A stretch of DNA of 64,000 nucleotides from Diogma glabrata (GCA_963693315.1 OY856187.1:425436429-425500428), one strand, 5' to 3'; shown: positions 1 through 13,110, counted from the first letter of the stretch. Program-made: numbers and translations. Notes: a model not told the origin generated them from the letters alone.

Positions 1-2
1 AT

Positions 3-628
3 CTTGCTGTGAAAAAATTGGAGGACTACGACATTCAAATTAAAAGACGAATTCGTCGTAAAAAAAGAATGGTTGATGAGTTGGCCCCTGATATAGAACT
101 GACACTAGGAGCTGGATTTAAAAAGGACATGTGTGAATGTCTTGACCGATTCAGTGATGAATTCCGAACTAGATTGAAGTCAGTTCAAGAAGTAGTTTCA
201 TTGTTCGAGGTTGTGCAGACAAACACTTTGCTTTTGACGAACAGTGAAGAGTTGGAAATATCTGAATAAAAATTTACCGATTTTTATGATTAGGTATCAG
301 AAACAGAACTCATCATAAAAATGCCAAGGTTGAGAAGGCTAACTGGGTGTACCTATAGACTTTTTGAAGTTCATCGTGGAATGAGATTTTACAGAATCTT
401 ATGGTCGCACAAAAGTTATTTATGACTATTTGCGTATCAGTGTTTTCGTGTGAGAGGAGTTTCAGCAAATTAAAATGAATTAAAAATTACATGCTGGCAA
501 CAATGACGCAAATGAGACTTAACAATCTTGGAATATTAACAATATAATATGAGGCAACACAAAATATAAATTTTGAAGATGTGATTTCTAAGTTAGCAGC
601 TGTAAAAGCTAGAAAGAAGAGATTTTAA
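3..628 (+). pseudogene. hAT transposase C-terminal part (ZMYM1/ZBED5-like), degenerate
   Basis: An open stretch to 269 (ending in ELEISE) is followed by stops and then by a recognisable hAT dimerisation region. At 449-475 the frame reads CERSFSKLK. After an in-frame TGA it continues IKNYMLATMTQMRLNNLGI and, after another stop, YEATQNINFEDVISKLAAVK to the final KARKKRF before TAA at about 628. In this family the C-terminal region mediates transposase dimerisation and completes the RNase-H-fold catalytic core. At least two in-frame stops and a scrambled stretch at 270-440 make it inactive. The 5' two thirds of the gene lie outside the window. Assignment to hAT is firm; the subfamily is a judgement from the motif pattern. 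Confidence 0.7.
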
Positions 629-865
629 ATGTGTGTACATAATATGTATGTAAGAGTTTATTAATTCTACTCTCATTTTCCTTTTACTATACCCTATCAT
701 AAAAGTTTCATTTTCATACATCAATGTGATAGAATGTATAATAAAACAGTACGTACTTTTATTATATGTAACTTATTAATAATAATGCTCATTTGTATTA
801 ATTAAATAAAATTATTAATTACGTTTATTGGCTTTTTATTAATATTGACAGTTTTCGTTCTTGGG

Positions 866-906
866 GTGATACCACAATATCTGCACCGTGATACCACAAT
901 ATCTGC
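866..906 (+). repeat. Short direct repeat in the hAT 3' end
   Basis: GTGATACCACAATATCTGC occurs at 866-884 and again at 888-906, 22 bp apart and just inside the terminal repeat. Subterminal repeats like this often bind hAT transposase; that role is an inference. Confidence 0.8.
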
Positions 907-920
907 TAGCTACGCCACTG

Positions 921-3900
921 ATTATCTGTAATAACTGATGCTTGAAATAATACATCAGTTTTTCAATATGTGATAATTCAATAAAAAGGAATTGCCATGT
1001 TATATTTTACACCATTACTTCACGTGGAAATGATAATCCCACTACAAAAATAATATTACCAATTAAACTGTATCCAAATTTGAAATAATCATTTTTCTAT
1101 GATAGCATATAGAAATTCTATTTTCATCACGATTAATTTCTTGTGAAAATGGGTTCTTGTTCAACTACAGTGTAAAAAGAATAACAAATTGTAGTTGCTA
1201 TGGTTTTTCTTATAATTTTACAAAGTTTTTTAAACAAAGCAACCATGAAAAAATAGAATATGAATTTTTAATGAGATGTTGTCAAAAACTTATTTTATAA
1301 TTTAAAGTAAATATCGATAGTATATATACTTTCATAGAACAAATTGTATTTCCTACGAAAGATAAAAACGTTTTTCGTTCGTAAACATGTCTCACTCGAC
1401 GCTAGCGCGTGATCAATTGTTTGCTTGCAAAAAAACAATGTTTCCATCTCTTGTAGGAAAATATACTATTCTACGTCCAACTTTTATCCAATTACCTAAA
1501 TAAACAACCAAAAGCGAGTTATAATTTTTATTCAATTTTGTTTGACGCACAATAAACATAACGAATTAATAAAATGACAAAATGAAAACGAGATAATCAA
1601 CTAAACAAGGTGTTAATGTTAATTTGAACAACCAATTAGATAACCATTTCAGTGGACAAATAAAAAAAATTATAATAAAACTTACAGGTTGTTGTTTTTG
1701 TGAATTTAAAATAAAATCTAAGACCACCGACCGCGGTTGACTCAATTACCATTTTTTAACCGATGGATATTAAAACGAAACAACAATTTACATCTTATTT
1801 GATTAAGTTTCAGAATGTGTTTGGATTATTTTGAAGAATAAGGAATACTAATACATATATAAAAACAAATTTGATAAAATGAAATTAAATGTGTTATAGG
1901 AATTAAAGACATATTTTTTTCAAGACAGAGTCAGCTATACATGTATTTTAGCATTTTATTAATTTTTGATACTTGATATAATAGTTATAGTAAAACCATG
2001 GTGCATTTTTTCTCTAAATGCTCTATAACCCTAATTTTTAATTAGAGAAATTTCATTTTGTAATTGTATCTTAGAACCTAAATGAATAAATTAATAAAGA
2101 CCCGTAATTTCGATAATTAACGTCAAACGTTTCGAGACGCAAGATCAATGGAAAAAGAATGCAGTTTCTGAAAAATAATAGAGTATATGCCCAGTCTGTC
2201 TTCTTCCTCATTCTCGGATGCTATTTTGTCGTAAAAGCTTGAGGTCATTGACCCAAAAGTTTTTCTTTTACAATAATTTTATTTAATTATTTTTTTTATT
2301 TAAAATATCAAAAACTTTAACACTGTAAGTTTTTCATGTTTTTGAGGTTTTTATAGCCCGCAATCAGAAGAGTTAAGAAAAGACGAATATATTATTGATT
2401 AAATTTTAAACTTGGGGTTGCATATTTCTTGATCTTATATTCCAGCTATGGCATATTCCTTCATTTTCTGATGCACTGCTTCGTCAACGACTAAAACCGA
2501 CATATAGAGTTATATCACGAGTCATTTGATTTAGCAAGAAATAGCGTAACTATAGTTTGAGGGTGCTATCCCAATAAAGTTCATTCTGATGAATCTTTAA
2601 TATTTATATCACCTTGGCTAGTCATTAGCAGGGACTGGAGTATGCGGGGTCATCACACCCGTTGAACAGAAATTAACAAAAAGCATATACATCAACAAAA
2701 CCAGATGCAGAGAAAGAACGAAATCTCATCAATATTCATCATATTTTTCAGCCTTTCTTTTGTAAATGAAAGGACATAAAACCGTAATATAAATAAATTC
2801 ATGAAAACTCCAACCAAAGTTTTGCTATTCCGAATTTCTAGTGGTTTATGGTTTTGCATGAAATCGTTTAAAAATATGTTACACCATCAATCTCATCACA
2901 AGCACGTACTAAATTTTAATTTCTTAATCAAAAAATCTCATAAGCCACAGCAGAAAAAATAAATACACACTAAAAAAGTAATAATCATAATCTTGTAAAA
3001 TATAAAAAATCAAAACTCGAAGATTATACTATAATAACACCAACAACCCTAGAACCACAAAAACAAACAATAAATTTAATTTAGCTAACATATAATTTTG
3101 CAGGTGAACAAATTAGCACTTTTATAGCCACCTAGTCATGAGATTTGATTTGAATTGAAGATTTGTTGCAAATGCGAAAAAAATCCAATATATTGGTTTT
3201 TGAATTTTTATTTCAGGACTAGTAAAAAATCAAATATAACCGTTCAGAAGGAGGATAAAGTTTTCCTTTCATGAAATAACAAAACGGTTTTCTTATATTT
3301 GTTTTAAAATAAAAGTAAGAGGCGTTTTTTATCTTCTGAAATGTATGAATACGTGATTCTAAAAAGCGATTATTATATTCTGGGTAAAATAAATAAGAAA
3401 CCTTTTAACCTTTTATAATTTCTTATTGTTTTTAGGAGAACTGGAATTATAATTTGTAGAATCTAATTAGCTGGATCTCTGTTAGTTTGTACAGGTATAT
3501 ATACAAGCAATGTGCAGTCCTGACTAAAGCTTTTTCAATCATGAACAATATAGAGAGCATATAAGGCAACTACTAATTGACATTTTTGCTCATGAGCCTT
3601 TCTTTAATAAATTATCTAACTTTAGAGCAACACTTTAATGTTAATATAAGTGAAATAGCCTAACACATAAAAGGTCTAACATATTTTATCATGGTTATGA
3701 TTTCATTTTAAATATTAAAATGAAAATGCCTTACAATTCATCTTCAATCTCATTAGCAAGGTGAAAAAAACTTTATCCAATTAAATCATAATATTTTAAA
3801 ACATATTTGACACAACCACCTGTTATTAAATACTCATCGTCTCTTTGTGCAAATAAAAAAACATGCCAAAAATAGATGTCCGTTCATAAAAAACTATGAA

Positions 3901-4861
3901 TGAAGACTAAGAAAAAAATATTAAATTATATATTTATGTATAAAAATTAGTTCAATAATGTCTTAATCAGATAATCTTTCCTTCCTCGATTCTTAAAAAT
4001 TAAAACGGATATTACGAACGTAAAATAAACAAAATAAAACGTTAAATCTCAAATTTGTCTTACGATATTCGGTGGGAAAATGTTTGTGCTCTGATTGATT
4101 GATAAATTTGTTTTATTATAAGGGGGTGGTAAAATGTTTGGTTGTTAATTATAAGAAATAAATACATAGTTAAAAGATTCAACAAGTAAACAAATTCAAA
4201 AACGAATCAATGCAAGTTTTATTAATAAAAAGTGTTGTTAAACTACAAAATGAATCAGAACTACATATAGATACATTTAAAGATTTGGGTCCACATTAAA
4301 ATGCATTTTAAAGAGTTAGTTTGTACTAACCGATTGACGAGTAAAACAGACAAACTAATATAATTGAGGCATTACGCATCTGATTTCATCTGTGAATATT
4401 ATAGGGTTTATAAATACCTAAATACCTAATAAACACTGACCTATTTGATTATCCGGATATAGAATACATAAAAAATAAATTATCCGGATAATCCGGATGA
4501 ATAAAACAAAAAATATGACATGTTTTTATTTTGCTACATTTAATTCATCTATGCATATTTATCGTGTATATCGTGTAGTATCTATAATCTATATTAATTC
4601 ATTTTTATACAAATTCACAAAATAACAAAAATAGTAAAAAAATCCTTAAATTAATGAAGTTATATTGCTTCATTTTTAAAAATGCATATTTTAGATAAAC
4701 TAATGCATTAAATGTCTCGAAATTGAGTCGAGTTCTAATTTTTGTCCTGGTGAGACCAGTATTTGAAAATACGCGATGCCAGTTGGAGTCGATGTAGTTT
4801 TTATAGTTAATAATGCGTGATATAGAATATTTAAATTACCTGTCCTTTTTTTTATATTTAT
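921..4861. other. AT-rich non-coding stretch
   Basis: No supportable gene or RNA was seen. It holds one copy of a dispersed repeat at 1091-1275 (listed separately). Near 4450-4500 there is a short repetition of ATCCGGATA-type words that may be a transposon edge. Confidence 0.6.
1091..1275 (+). repeat. Dispersed repeat, copy 1
   Basis: This segment is closely similar, in the same orientation, to 63093-63276. Shared runs include TTTTTCTATGATAGCA, AAAAAGAATAACAAATTG and AATTTTACAAAGTTTTTTAA. It has no coding capacity and its class is unknown. The two copies differ by scattered substitutions, so this is not an assembly duplication. Confidence 0.8.
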
Positions 4862-5105
4862 TTAAATGAAATCTTTTTCACTATGTGGAACTTTCTTCAT
4901 TCTGCTTCTCAACATGAGTATAATTGAAGCAATTGCATTCTCAAGATGTTTCTGCAGTGACGATTTCCAACAAATTTCACTACTAAGACTTTCTTCATCT
5001 TCACTTTCAACAGTAATTTCGTCGGTGATTTCCTCAGAGTCATCATTTAGAATCACAGGTGGATGTGTTCTATTAAAAATTTGTATCGCCAATGCAAAAA
5101 GGCAC
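4862..5105 (-). pseudogene. Unrecognised acidic reading frame, C-terminal fragment
   Basis: The minus strand is open for about 80 codons with no convincing start. It reads through an acidic stretch (DDSEEITDEITVESEDEES) and a helical-looking segment (SLQKHLENAIASIILMLRSR), ending with SEKDFI and a stop at 4862-4864. The composition looks more protein-like than its plus-strand shadow. I do not recognise the family. It could be the tail of a decayed transposon protein or chance. No upstream exon is visible. Confidence 0.2.
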
Positions 5106-5429
5106 CTTTTGTACCAAAATCGAAATATTTATAGGAATGTAGAATACATGTTTCTAAAAAGATTAACAGAGTTATTAGGCTTTTATCACTACGTTCATCT
5201 ATTCGGGTTTTTAGGGTTCCGTTTTTTATACGGAACACTATTAGTGAGAGTAAACGAGTTTTTCACATTATATCGATTATCTCGTAAACTATAAATGCTA
5301 TGAATTTGAAATTTGAGGTGCGTATAAAACTAATCTGTCCACATGAAATGACGGATACAAATAAAACTAAAGTGGTTTTCGTTGTGTTTACAGGTAGACA
5401 TGTGAAACCTTTGAGAAAATGCATTTTTT

Positions 5430-6985
5430 TTTATAGATTCAAGTAGGGTATCATGTGAAAGGGCTTCATTTCAGCATTCCTTAAAAGTTTATTTTGGAAT
5501 TTTACACCTCACCATTTTTTGTATAATTTTGAATAATGACGTTTTTTTCGTGTTTTCTTACCTCGATTAGCTCTGAACCTAACTAAACGAAAATTTTCAA
5601 ATGTATTTGGAATGATAGAATAATTAGTAAGTTTTTAAGAAAAACTATATAAAAGTGTCATATACTCATAATTAGGTTTATTAAGGGGGTGGAAATGAGA
5701 AGGGGTAAAAACACTATTTAAAATGTGATCAAGTGGGGTGTCTTTTGAAAGAACACCTAATTTAGAAAACAAATCAATTTTTTTTAGAATTTTGCGATAC
5801 ACAGTTTTTGAGTTATTGTTAAAAACGTGCGACTTTCAGACCCTCCTCCCCACGTTTCGACACTGATTGACAGAAAAATTTGAAAAAATTAGTTAGGATA
5901 TTCGGTTAGGATATTCGGTAAATTTTGTATGAAAACTATAGCGAAGTCTCAAATAATTATATTGCTGTGTGTTGTGTGCGACGGGGGTAGAGAGGGTAAA
6001 AAAAACTTTTTTTGACCCAAGCGAGTAAGGTGTCATTTGAAAGAGCACCTAATTTAAAATTCGTTGCAATTTTTTTAGAATTTGCGGTGCCCAGTTTTTG
6101 AGTTATATTCAAAAAAGTGCAAAATTCAGACCGTTCCACCCCATACGTTTCAACACTGATTGACAGAAAAATTTGTAAAAATTCACAAAGTTACGAAATT
6201 TGGTAAATTTTGTATGAAAACTATAGCGAAGTCTCCAATAATTATATTTCTGTCTATTTAGAGGACCGGGGTAGAGAGGATAAAAATACATTTTTGACCC
6301 AAGCGAGTGGGGTGTGATTTAAAAGAGCACCTAATTTAGAATCCATTGCAATTTTTTTAGAATTCTTTGGTGCCCAGTTTTTGAGTTATTGTCAAAAAAG
6401 TGTAAAATACAAACCGTTCCCCCATACGTTACGACTTTCGACACTGATTGGCAGAAAAATTTGTAAAAATTCATAGTTACGATATTTGGTAAATTTTGTA
6501 TGAAAATTATAACGAAGTCTCAAATAATTATATTTCTATGTGTTTAGGGGACGGGGGTAGAGAGGACACTTAATTTAAAAATTATCGCAATTTTTTTTAG
6601 AAATTTTGGGTGCACATTTTTTGAGTTATGGACAAGAAAGTGCAAAATTCAGATCGTTCCGCCCCCTACGTTGCGACGATGATTGACAGAAAAATTTGAA
6701 AAAATTTACAGAGGCAGGAAGATTGGTAAATTTTGAATGAAAATCATAGCGAAGGCTCAAATAATTATATATCTGTGTGTTTAGGGGATGGGTGTGGAGA
6801 GAGTAAAAAACGTTTTTGACCCAAATTAGTGGGGTGTCATATGAAGGAGTACATAGTTTAAGAAACATTACATTTTTTTTAGAATTTTGCAATACATAGT
6901 TTTTGTGTTATTGGAAAAAAAATATTTTTAGTATGTAGCCTCTCCACCCTCCTAATTTCAACACTTGATTGACCAAAAAAATAAT
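5430..6985 (+). repeat. Tandem repeat array, about 290 bp units
   Basis: About five diverged copies. The anchor words GAGCACCTAATTTAGA (near 5751, 6043, 6325, 6563, 6847) and GACAGAAAAATTTG (near 5870, 6160, 6450, 6688) recur every 283-292 bp. One unit is shortened to about 238 bp. The first copy (5430-5700) is the most diverged. Minus-strand reading frames of about 60-90 codons recur at the repeat period; they follow the period and are not genes. Confidence 0.85.
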
Positions 6986-7892
6986 AAAATTTAATCCATT
7001 TACAAGCTGGTGTAATTGAATCTTTCTTAAGTTACCAAAAACATCTATGGATAAGATTTAACCTGAATTATCATTTTTTTGCCATTTTTGATTAATGTAG
7101 ATTTGATTGTAATTTACTATTGACATTTACAATTTAACATTTATTTTGTTATGCGTCTATGGTCTGGAAATATAAGGAACATTACAACACAACTTTTTGT
7201 CAACAATTTTTGATATTGTATTCTTTTAAATTCACGGAATCCTTGACGAGCGAATTTTATTCGCACTTATCTGAATTTTTTTTACAGTTGGAATAATTTC
7301 TTCTAAATAATTGAAATAATTTCTTCCGTTCCACATTCTTCTAACTTTTCGAAAACGAATTTGTAAACGCCATCAGCAAAGCGTCATTGAATTTTTGCTT
7401 AACTCTTTAACAGCTGTTTCCAGTGGGAATAAGACATATAACAACTCTTTTAAAATAGCTATATGCGGGAATTTTTTGTTGACCCAAATCACTTAAAGTC
7501 TTATTTATATTTCATGTTCAAGATAAACTGGTATTTCTTCATCTTCTTCACAAAAACAAGCTGTTGGTTTTTTTTTGTAGCCAGCTTTCGGTTATAAAAA
7601 CTACATCATAAATGGAGTTTTCAATATCATTTTTAAATTCTTTTAACGAAGTTCTCAGTCCGCCTATATTCTGATAATATAAATTAAAATTTTTATTTAA
7701 AGCTAATTTATCTTATATATCTACCTGAATTAAATTACTATCGTTTCTATTGTTGATTCTATTAGTTCCTTGCCTTAACAGCGTATCTTCTGTGGTTAAA
7801 AAACTGATTACTAGCTTCACCTATATCTTTACAGCTGTTGAATTCGCTGGCCTTGCAGATGCTCACCATACGCTTTGAGATCACTATTTATA
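6986..7892. other. AT-rich stretch, possible decayed 3' part of the next pseudogene
   Basis: The minus strand shows short protein-like stretches broken by many stops, for example ACFCEEDEEIPVYLEHE near 7510-7565. It may continue the unrecognised frame at 7893-8843. Nothing firmer can be said. Confidence 0.35.
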
Positions 7893-8843
7893 TCAGATAA
7901 TTGAACAGTTTTTGTGAAATTCACAGTATACATCCAATAGCTCCTTGAAAGTTGATGCTAGTCCTTCCGATTGTAGAAGTGTTTGACATCGTAGAGCAGT
8001 TATTCCATTTCCTACAACCACTGTTGCTGGTTTCTTGTTCAAATATGCAAGATATAATCTTGTTACGTCATATAGTTCTCTTAAGTTAAACCTTGTAACT
8101 GCATATTTCCGTGAATTCAAGTCGTTCACCGATAATTCTGTACAATATGCCGCTGGTGTCCTTTGTATGTCGATGAACGATTGAACAATTGGTTTGCTGA
8201 CATTATTATTGATGAAACTTTTATTGCTGTTGTTATTACTAAGTAGAACAGCTGGTTTGTTAGTAATATTACTATTATTTTGTGATCCATGCTGGACCAT
8301 CCCCCGCTTACAAATTCTATTTTTTGATCTGCCGGAAGATTGTCGTACATCGCCTTATAATTTCTAAAACCTCGTAATGCTGCTTAATGTGATATTGAAA
8401 CTCCTGGTTTTGGAGTGGTTTTGCTTCTCTTAATATTACTTAATATGTTAACATCATCTCTTTTGAACCCAAGATCGGTCTGAAAAGTTACATTTTTTTT
8501 GTGAGCTTTTTGAAAATCCTTTGAAAATTTACCGATTGGAAAAGTATTACTATTGATTTTTTTTTGCATTAAGTGATTTGTTTGATTCACTTCTGTCAAT
8601 ATTACCCTTCTTATTTATGGTCACGGGCTTACCAATTTTCCTATTCCATGAGTTTTTCCATACCACTTTGCCTGATTTGAATAATCTACATTCACCTTTT
8701 GAAATAGTATTCATTGAACTTTCATTTATATTGTCAGCTACCTCTGTTTCGATATCTTCTAATATCTGAAAATTGTTTTTAACAGGAATATTCGGTATGA
8801 CTGCATAGGTGACATCATTAGTCTGTTGTTCCATGTTTCTCAT
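7893..8843 (-). pseudogene. Unrecognised protein in three broken segments, possibly a transposon ORF1/gag-like product
   Basis: The frame starts at an ATG at 8843 (MRNMEQQTNDVTYAV) and includes KNNFQILEDIETEV, reminiscent of the N-terminal region of some LINE ORF1 proteins. It then needs a frameshift near 8565 into a Lys-rich segment (8384-8599, HLMQKKINSNTFPIGKF). A second shift leads to an Asn-rich and then better-structured segment (7893-8300) containing NSRKYAVTRFNLRELYDVTR and ending FHKNCSII. Together this makes roughly 290 residues. No zinc knuckle or catalytic motif is visible. I do not recognise the family; ORF1/gag-like is inferred only from composition and context. Confidence 0.35.
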
Positions 8844-9277
8844 TTTTGTTTTTGTTTTAACAGAGCTCGTTTATTTTATTGATGTTTTTATTCACATTAT
8901 CAACACTTTCGAAAATTTTATCTATTGTAATTTCGTTCGTCTTTCCAAAACCAGAGCAGAAGGCCGATTTTCTATTTTGCGATTAAAATAAAGTCATTTC
9001 GATACCCAACTGTATCGTAATGGCCTTCATTACGATAAGCAAAGTTTAGTTTTTCAAGGTTGGTCACATTGGTCATACAAACGTCAGTGAAAATTAAGAC
9101 GAATAAACAATATTTCAATTTGACACAAACTTTTCCAATTTCAATTGTTTCAAATATCAAATGTGTTACCAATCACAAGAAAAATAAAACAAAATTTAAA
9201 ATTGACTATTTTTTAATAAAATATACATTTTTTTAAATTTCAAGACAAAAAATGCAAAATAGAAAAAATAGTAACCA

Positions 9278-9379
9278 AAACTCGTTTCATAAGACGTTTT
9301 ATCGCAGTTATCCTTTAGAAAACGACCGGCGAAGCGGGGAGATTGTATGCGATAAAATCGTAGATTATGAAACTAGTTT
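9278..9379. repeat. Foldback MITE, about 100 bp
   Basis: The left arm AAACTCGTTTCATAA plus TTTTATCGC (9278-9312) is the imperfect reverse complement of GCGATAAAA plus TTATGAAACTAGTTT (9350-9379). A GC-richer centre (ACGACCGGCGAAGCGG) forms the loop. It resembles the foldback element at 19955-20086 in size and layout. Confidence 0.65.
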
Positions 9380-12300
9380 CTTAATATACTATTATATTAC
9401 TCTGCCATGAATTATAGTTTTTAATGGATCCCAGCACACTATATTTTCAGAACTGGCGGTGACGTCTATCAATGACTAGTAGTGTATTAATTGTATAGTG
9501 TAGCCAACCAAGATCACTATGTTCAAGCATCTTGTCAAAAATAAATAAAGAGCTTGTGGCAATAAACTTCCGTTTTACATAGTAAATACATTCCATATTA
9601 ACAAGAACACTAAATTAACAAGACACTTGCACAACTCTCGGTATAAATTGGAAGAATTGACTGTTAATTAGAATGCCATGATTTTGTTGTTGTCAATTGT
9701 TCTCATATCAAGTTTTTCTTTTCACTCCACATAATTGTTAATTTTACTAAATTTAAGCCATAACAATCTCATTATTGATAAGCTATTCATTAACAACATT
9801 ATCATGGTAAATAGCATTTTAAACTATTGAAATTGTAAGTTAATTGTCATTATATTACGAATAATATTAAGAACAAATTGAAAGGAGTTTGTCGCCATAC
9901 TTACGTTATAGTTAATATATTAATCTACTCCAAAATACACTCGTTATTTGTTATTAATACAGAATACTGTTTATTTGAATCTAATATGGATGAATATTTA
10001 ATAAGATTCAACTTTGTTCAACAGTGTATATTTTAATTATGATAAATAAAAATTCTGAAAATTAAATAAACTATTAGAGAAGAAAAATATTACAGTTTAT
10101 TAATTGTAATTTCCATTTGTGATCGAGAAACAAATATACTTCTACTGGATATTGATGTCATAACCAGAACGAACGCGGCTTACCCTTCAAGGATATTATA
10201 GAATTTTCAGTAGGATATTCATCTGGCATCTAGCATCATCGCTATCATACCTGGATACAGCTCCTGCCTATACCTGGACTCATCTCAGCTACCAAAAGCT
10301 TAATATTTTCAAATCTAAACGAAACCAAACCAAAATGGCCTAAAGAATTATGATTAGACTTCTTATACTCATAAAAGAAATATTTTTTTAAAAAATACGA
10401 AACCAAAATTTACTAAGCCTGAACATAACCATAACATAAAACAAAAAAATTTGTAAAACGTCAATCTTTGATCCATGAATGAATTGAATAACGGATTTAT
10501 GTGCACGCTTTAATTTTTTAATATTCCAATTTAAATTTTAATTCCGTTATTTATTTTATTTATGATAATCGGAAGTTCATGTCAATAAAAACTAAAAAGG
10601 ATAAGTTTTGAATTATTACACAATATAAAGATGATCGTGTTAGTTTAACAATAGTCAATAGTTTATATGAATTGGATGATTATCAATTTAATTTCAAGTT
10701 TAGGCTGACTAAAACTAACGGTAAAACTAGATTTTTGTTTGTAACAATTATTGAGTTATTTTCTGTGTGCATTTTAAAAATTAATAGAAGAAGTCTGGTA
10801 TACAATATAGTTTTTCAGGTATTTTTTGGGTACAAACTTGTGTATAAACAAACGTTAAGGGTTTCTAGATGTTGATATTAAATCCAAGTTTATAATCAGT
10901 TTTTCTATTTGAACTGCTCACAGATCAATTTAATTAGAATATGTATAATATATATAGAACCATTACAAATACCTTTATATCAAATAATATTTTTGTAACG
11001 AATTTTTGTATTAATTTTATTTGTGTCCAATAATCGAAGTAAATAAGAAAAACCCGCCTTAACACCATATGGTCGACCATAGAAATCATTAACAGTATAC
11101 GAGAATGTATACGATAATCATATAAAGGTTTTAACAACTGTTCGACTTATAAGTCTTAATATAAGGACACGTGCAAAGGTTTTTAGGTAATTGTTAAATG
11201 ATTTTCTATAAATTTTAGTTTCTGGTCAAAGTTATTTTATTTAAATTAATTAGCTGGAAATTTTATTGTGCATGTAAGGCTTTAGGTTGTAAAACACTTA
11301 ACATTACAAAATTGTTTTAACGTTATGAATCTCAACTATATATTTTTTGTAAGCTCATTTACTCGTTTGATTTTGTTTCAAACAAGGTCTGCATTTGTGG
11401 AACTTTACAAGCCTATCCATTACATCGTATAGAATAGTTGAAGTATGTGTTACAATGTTTAACCTCTCATGCTACAAATGAGAATCCAACCCCTGGTTGT
11501 TTAATTAAAATTTAAATATGTAAGTCTTTTGTTCTTTCGATTTAAAAAATTAATCCATCATCGCGTCCTATCTGTTACGCCTGACGGCCTGAGTGTATCT
11601 AAAATTTATAAAATCATGGTTTGTGTATAATAGTAAATTAAGCTTAATTTAGATATTCTACCATATTTGCAAGGTTAACTTGAAAAATTATCTAATGGCA
11701 TACCTCTACCCTTTAAAATTCATTTGAACATCATAAGTAATGAAAATATGCCAAAAATTATAACAAAATTAATCCTTAAGAGTTTTTTATGCTGAAAAGT
11801 CATTTAGTTTTGGTATATGCAAAGGTAAAAATTATCAGTGTCCTTCCTCAGTCCTCTATTAAATTTCCTTCTTTTAATTTTTTCAAAACATCATTTTTGA
11901 AATATACGAGTAAGAAATTGTAATTAGGATGTCGAACAAATCCCAAAAAATATAAAAAACTGACATGATTGCTAATCTTAGTTTGGTATAGAAAATGCAA
12001 TGCGTTTCTTTTTTAATTAGATGGTATATTTTAGATGAGGAAAATAAAATCAGAGTACAAAAATAATATTGATATAATTCTTAATCACATCCGGAAGCCA
12101 TTGAAATTGATGACTTTTTAATATTTCTTTTATTTTCTTCTATGATAAATACGAGTAATATAAATTAAGGAGTTGAATTCTAAAGTTATTTTTTGTTTCT
12201 AATATACTTTTCACACTTTCATTATGATAAATTCGCGGCTAATTCGTTTGTTTGGTTTGTTTGATCTTTTCGTTAAAAACTATATCCCTCTAATTTATTT

Positions 12301-12944
12301 ATTTTGCGGTTTCCTTTTTATCATTGTTTTGGTTTTCTTTTAATTGCTAATTATATGAGTAAACATATATTTTACCAAACAAGAAATTTAAGAGATTTTG
12401 GGCTTTATGAACGGAAAGTGTGAATTTTTTTCTGATTATATTAAAACTAAATCTTTGAGAATTATTTTGACAAATTTAGTTTTTACTATTTCTATGTTAT
12501 GCCATCAGCTAATTGGCATTGATAAGGTTACGAGTTCTAATCCCTTCCAGAAAAAGTGGTTTTAATTTAATATAAACTGTAAGGTTTATTCATTTAATCC
12601 CAACAACTGATTTCGAATTGAAAGAAAATTCAAAAACGAATCACAAAGATGCTTGACATTTGTCGTAAAATTGATTGAAAAGTGACTTAAGATGATACGA
12701 AATAATAATATTCCTTTTATCCTAGTTCAAATTTCACATATAGTGGCGTTAACAAATTAATAATTTCCTAAAAAATACAACCCAAAATTGTCCCGTATAT
12801 TGTTCTAGTGGCGTGAAACATTTATAAATGGGTTAATATGTCTTGATTATACAGCGGTGAGCTATTAAGTTTCTTGCAACATAGAAAAAATGTCGCTGAT
12901 TTGAGTATATGTTATATGTATGATTTGAGTATGTGAGTATATGT
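9380..12944. other. AT-rich non-coding stretch
   Basis: No gene is supportable. Near 12500-12560 a tRNA-like B-box word (GAGTTCTAATCCC, 12532-12544) suggests a small tRNA-derived SINE fragment. Otherwise only random-looking AT-rich sequence was seen. Confidence 0.55.
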
Positions 12945-13110
12945 ATAAACGTGCCTCCGAAGAAATCAAATCGACCATCCTTTGACGGTTCGAATGTTAA
13001 GGTGTGGAACTATTCCTTTCCAGCATCATTTTTTTAACAGACCTCCACATATCTGGAATGTCTTGCCTGAGTGAGTTTCCCTGAAAATATTTTGCTTTAT
13101 TTTTATTGGG
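12945..13110 (+). pseudogene. LINE 3' coding fragment (same family as 28420-32724)
   Basis: The translation KRASEEIKSTIL near 12950 matches ERASKEIKSIL of the LINE at 32350-32390. After frame breaks, FQHHFFNRPPHIWNVLPE at 13018-13071 matches FQRYFFNRVSHLSNTLPSW of the same element. This is the extreme C-terminal region of a LINE ORF2, 5'-truncated and decayed. Confidence 0.65.

Larger units (their letters stand above)
1..920 (+). mobile_element. hAT-family DNA transposon, 3' portion
   Basis: The window opens inside a hAT element. A decayed transposase reading frame runs to about 628. It is followed by roughly 290 bp of AT-rich 3' sequence ending at 920 in GCTAGCTACGCCACTG. The reverse complement, CAGTGGCGTAGCTAGC, has the CAGTGGCG start typical of hAT terminal inverted repeats. 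The next eight bases, ATTATCTG (921-928), would be the target duplication, but the 5' partner lies outside the window. Confidence 0.75.

Noticed and set aside
4866..5294. 142-codon plus-strand frame
   Set aside because: It has biased composition (Ser/Leu/Phe), partly mirrors an acidic minus-strand frame and has no recognisable domain.
6626..6892. Minus-strand frames of 60-90 codons at 5957-6892
   Set aside because: They repeat with the 290 bp tandem unit and start at arbitrary codons.
10672..11137. 67-codon frames on both strands near 10.7-11.1 kb
   Set aside because: Length and composition are as expected by chance in AT-rich DNA, with no motif.
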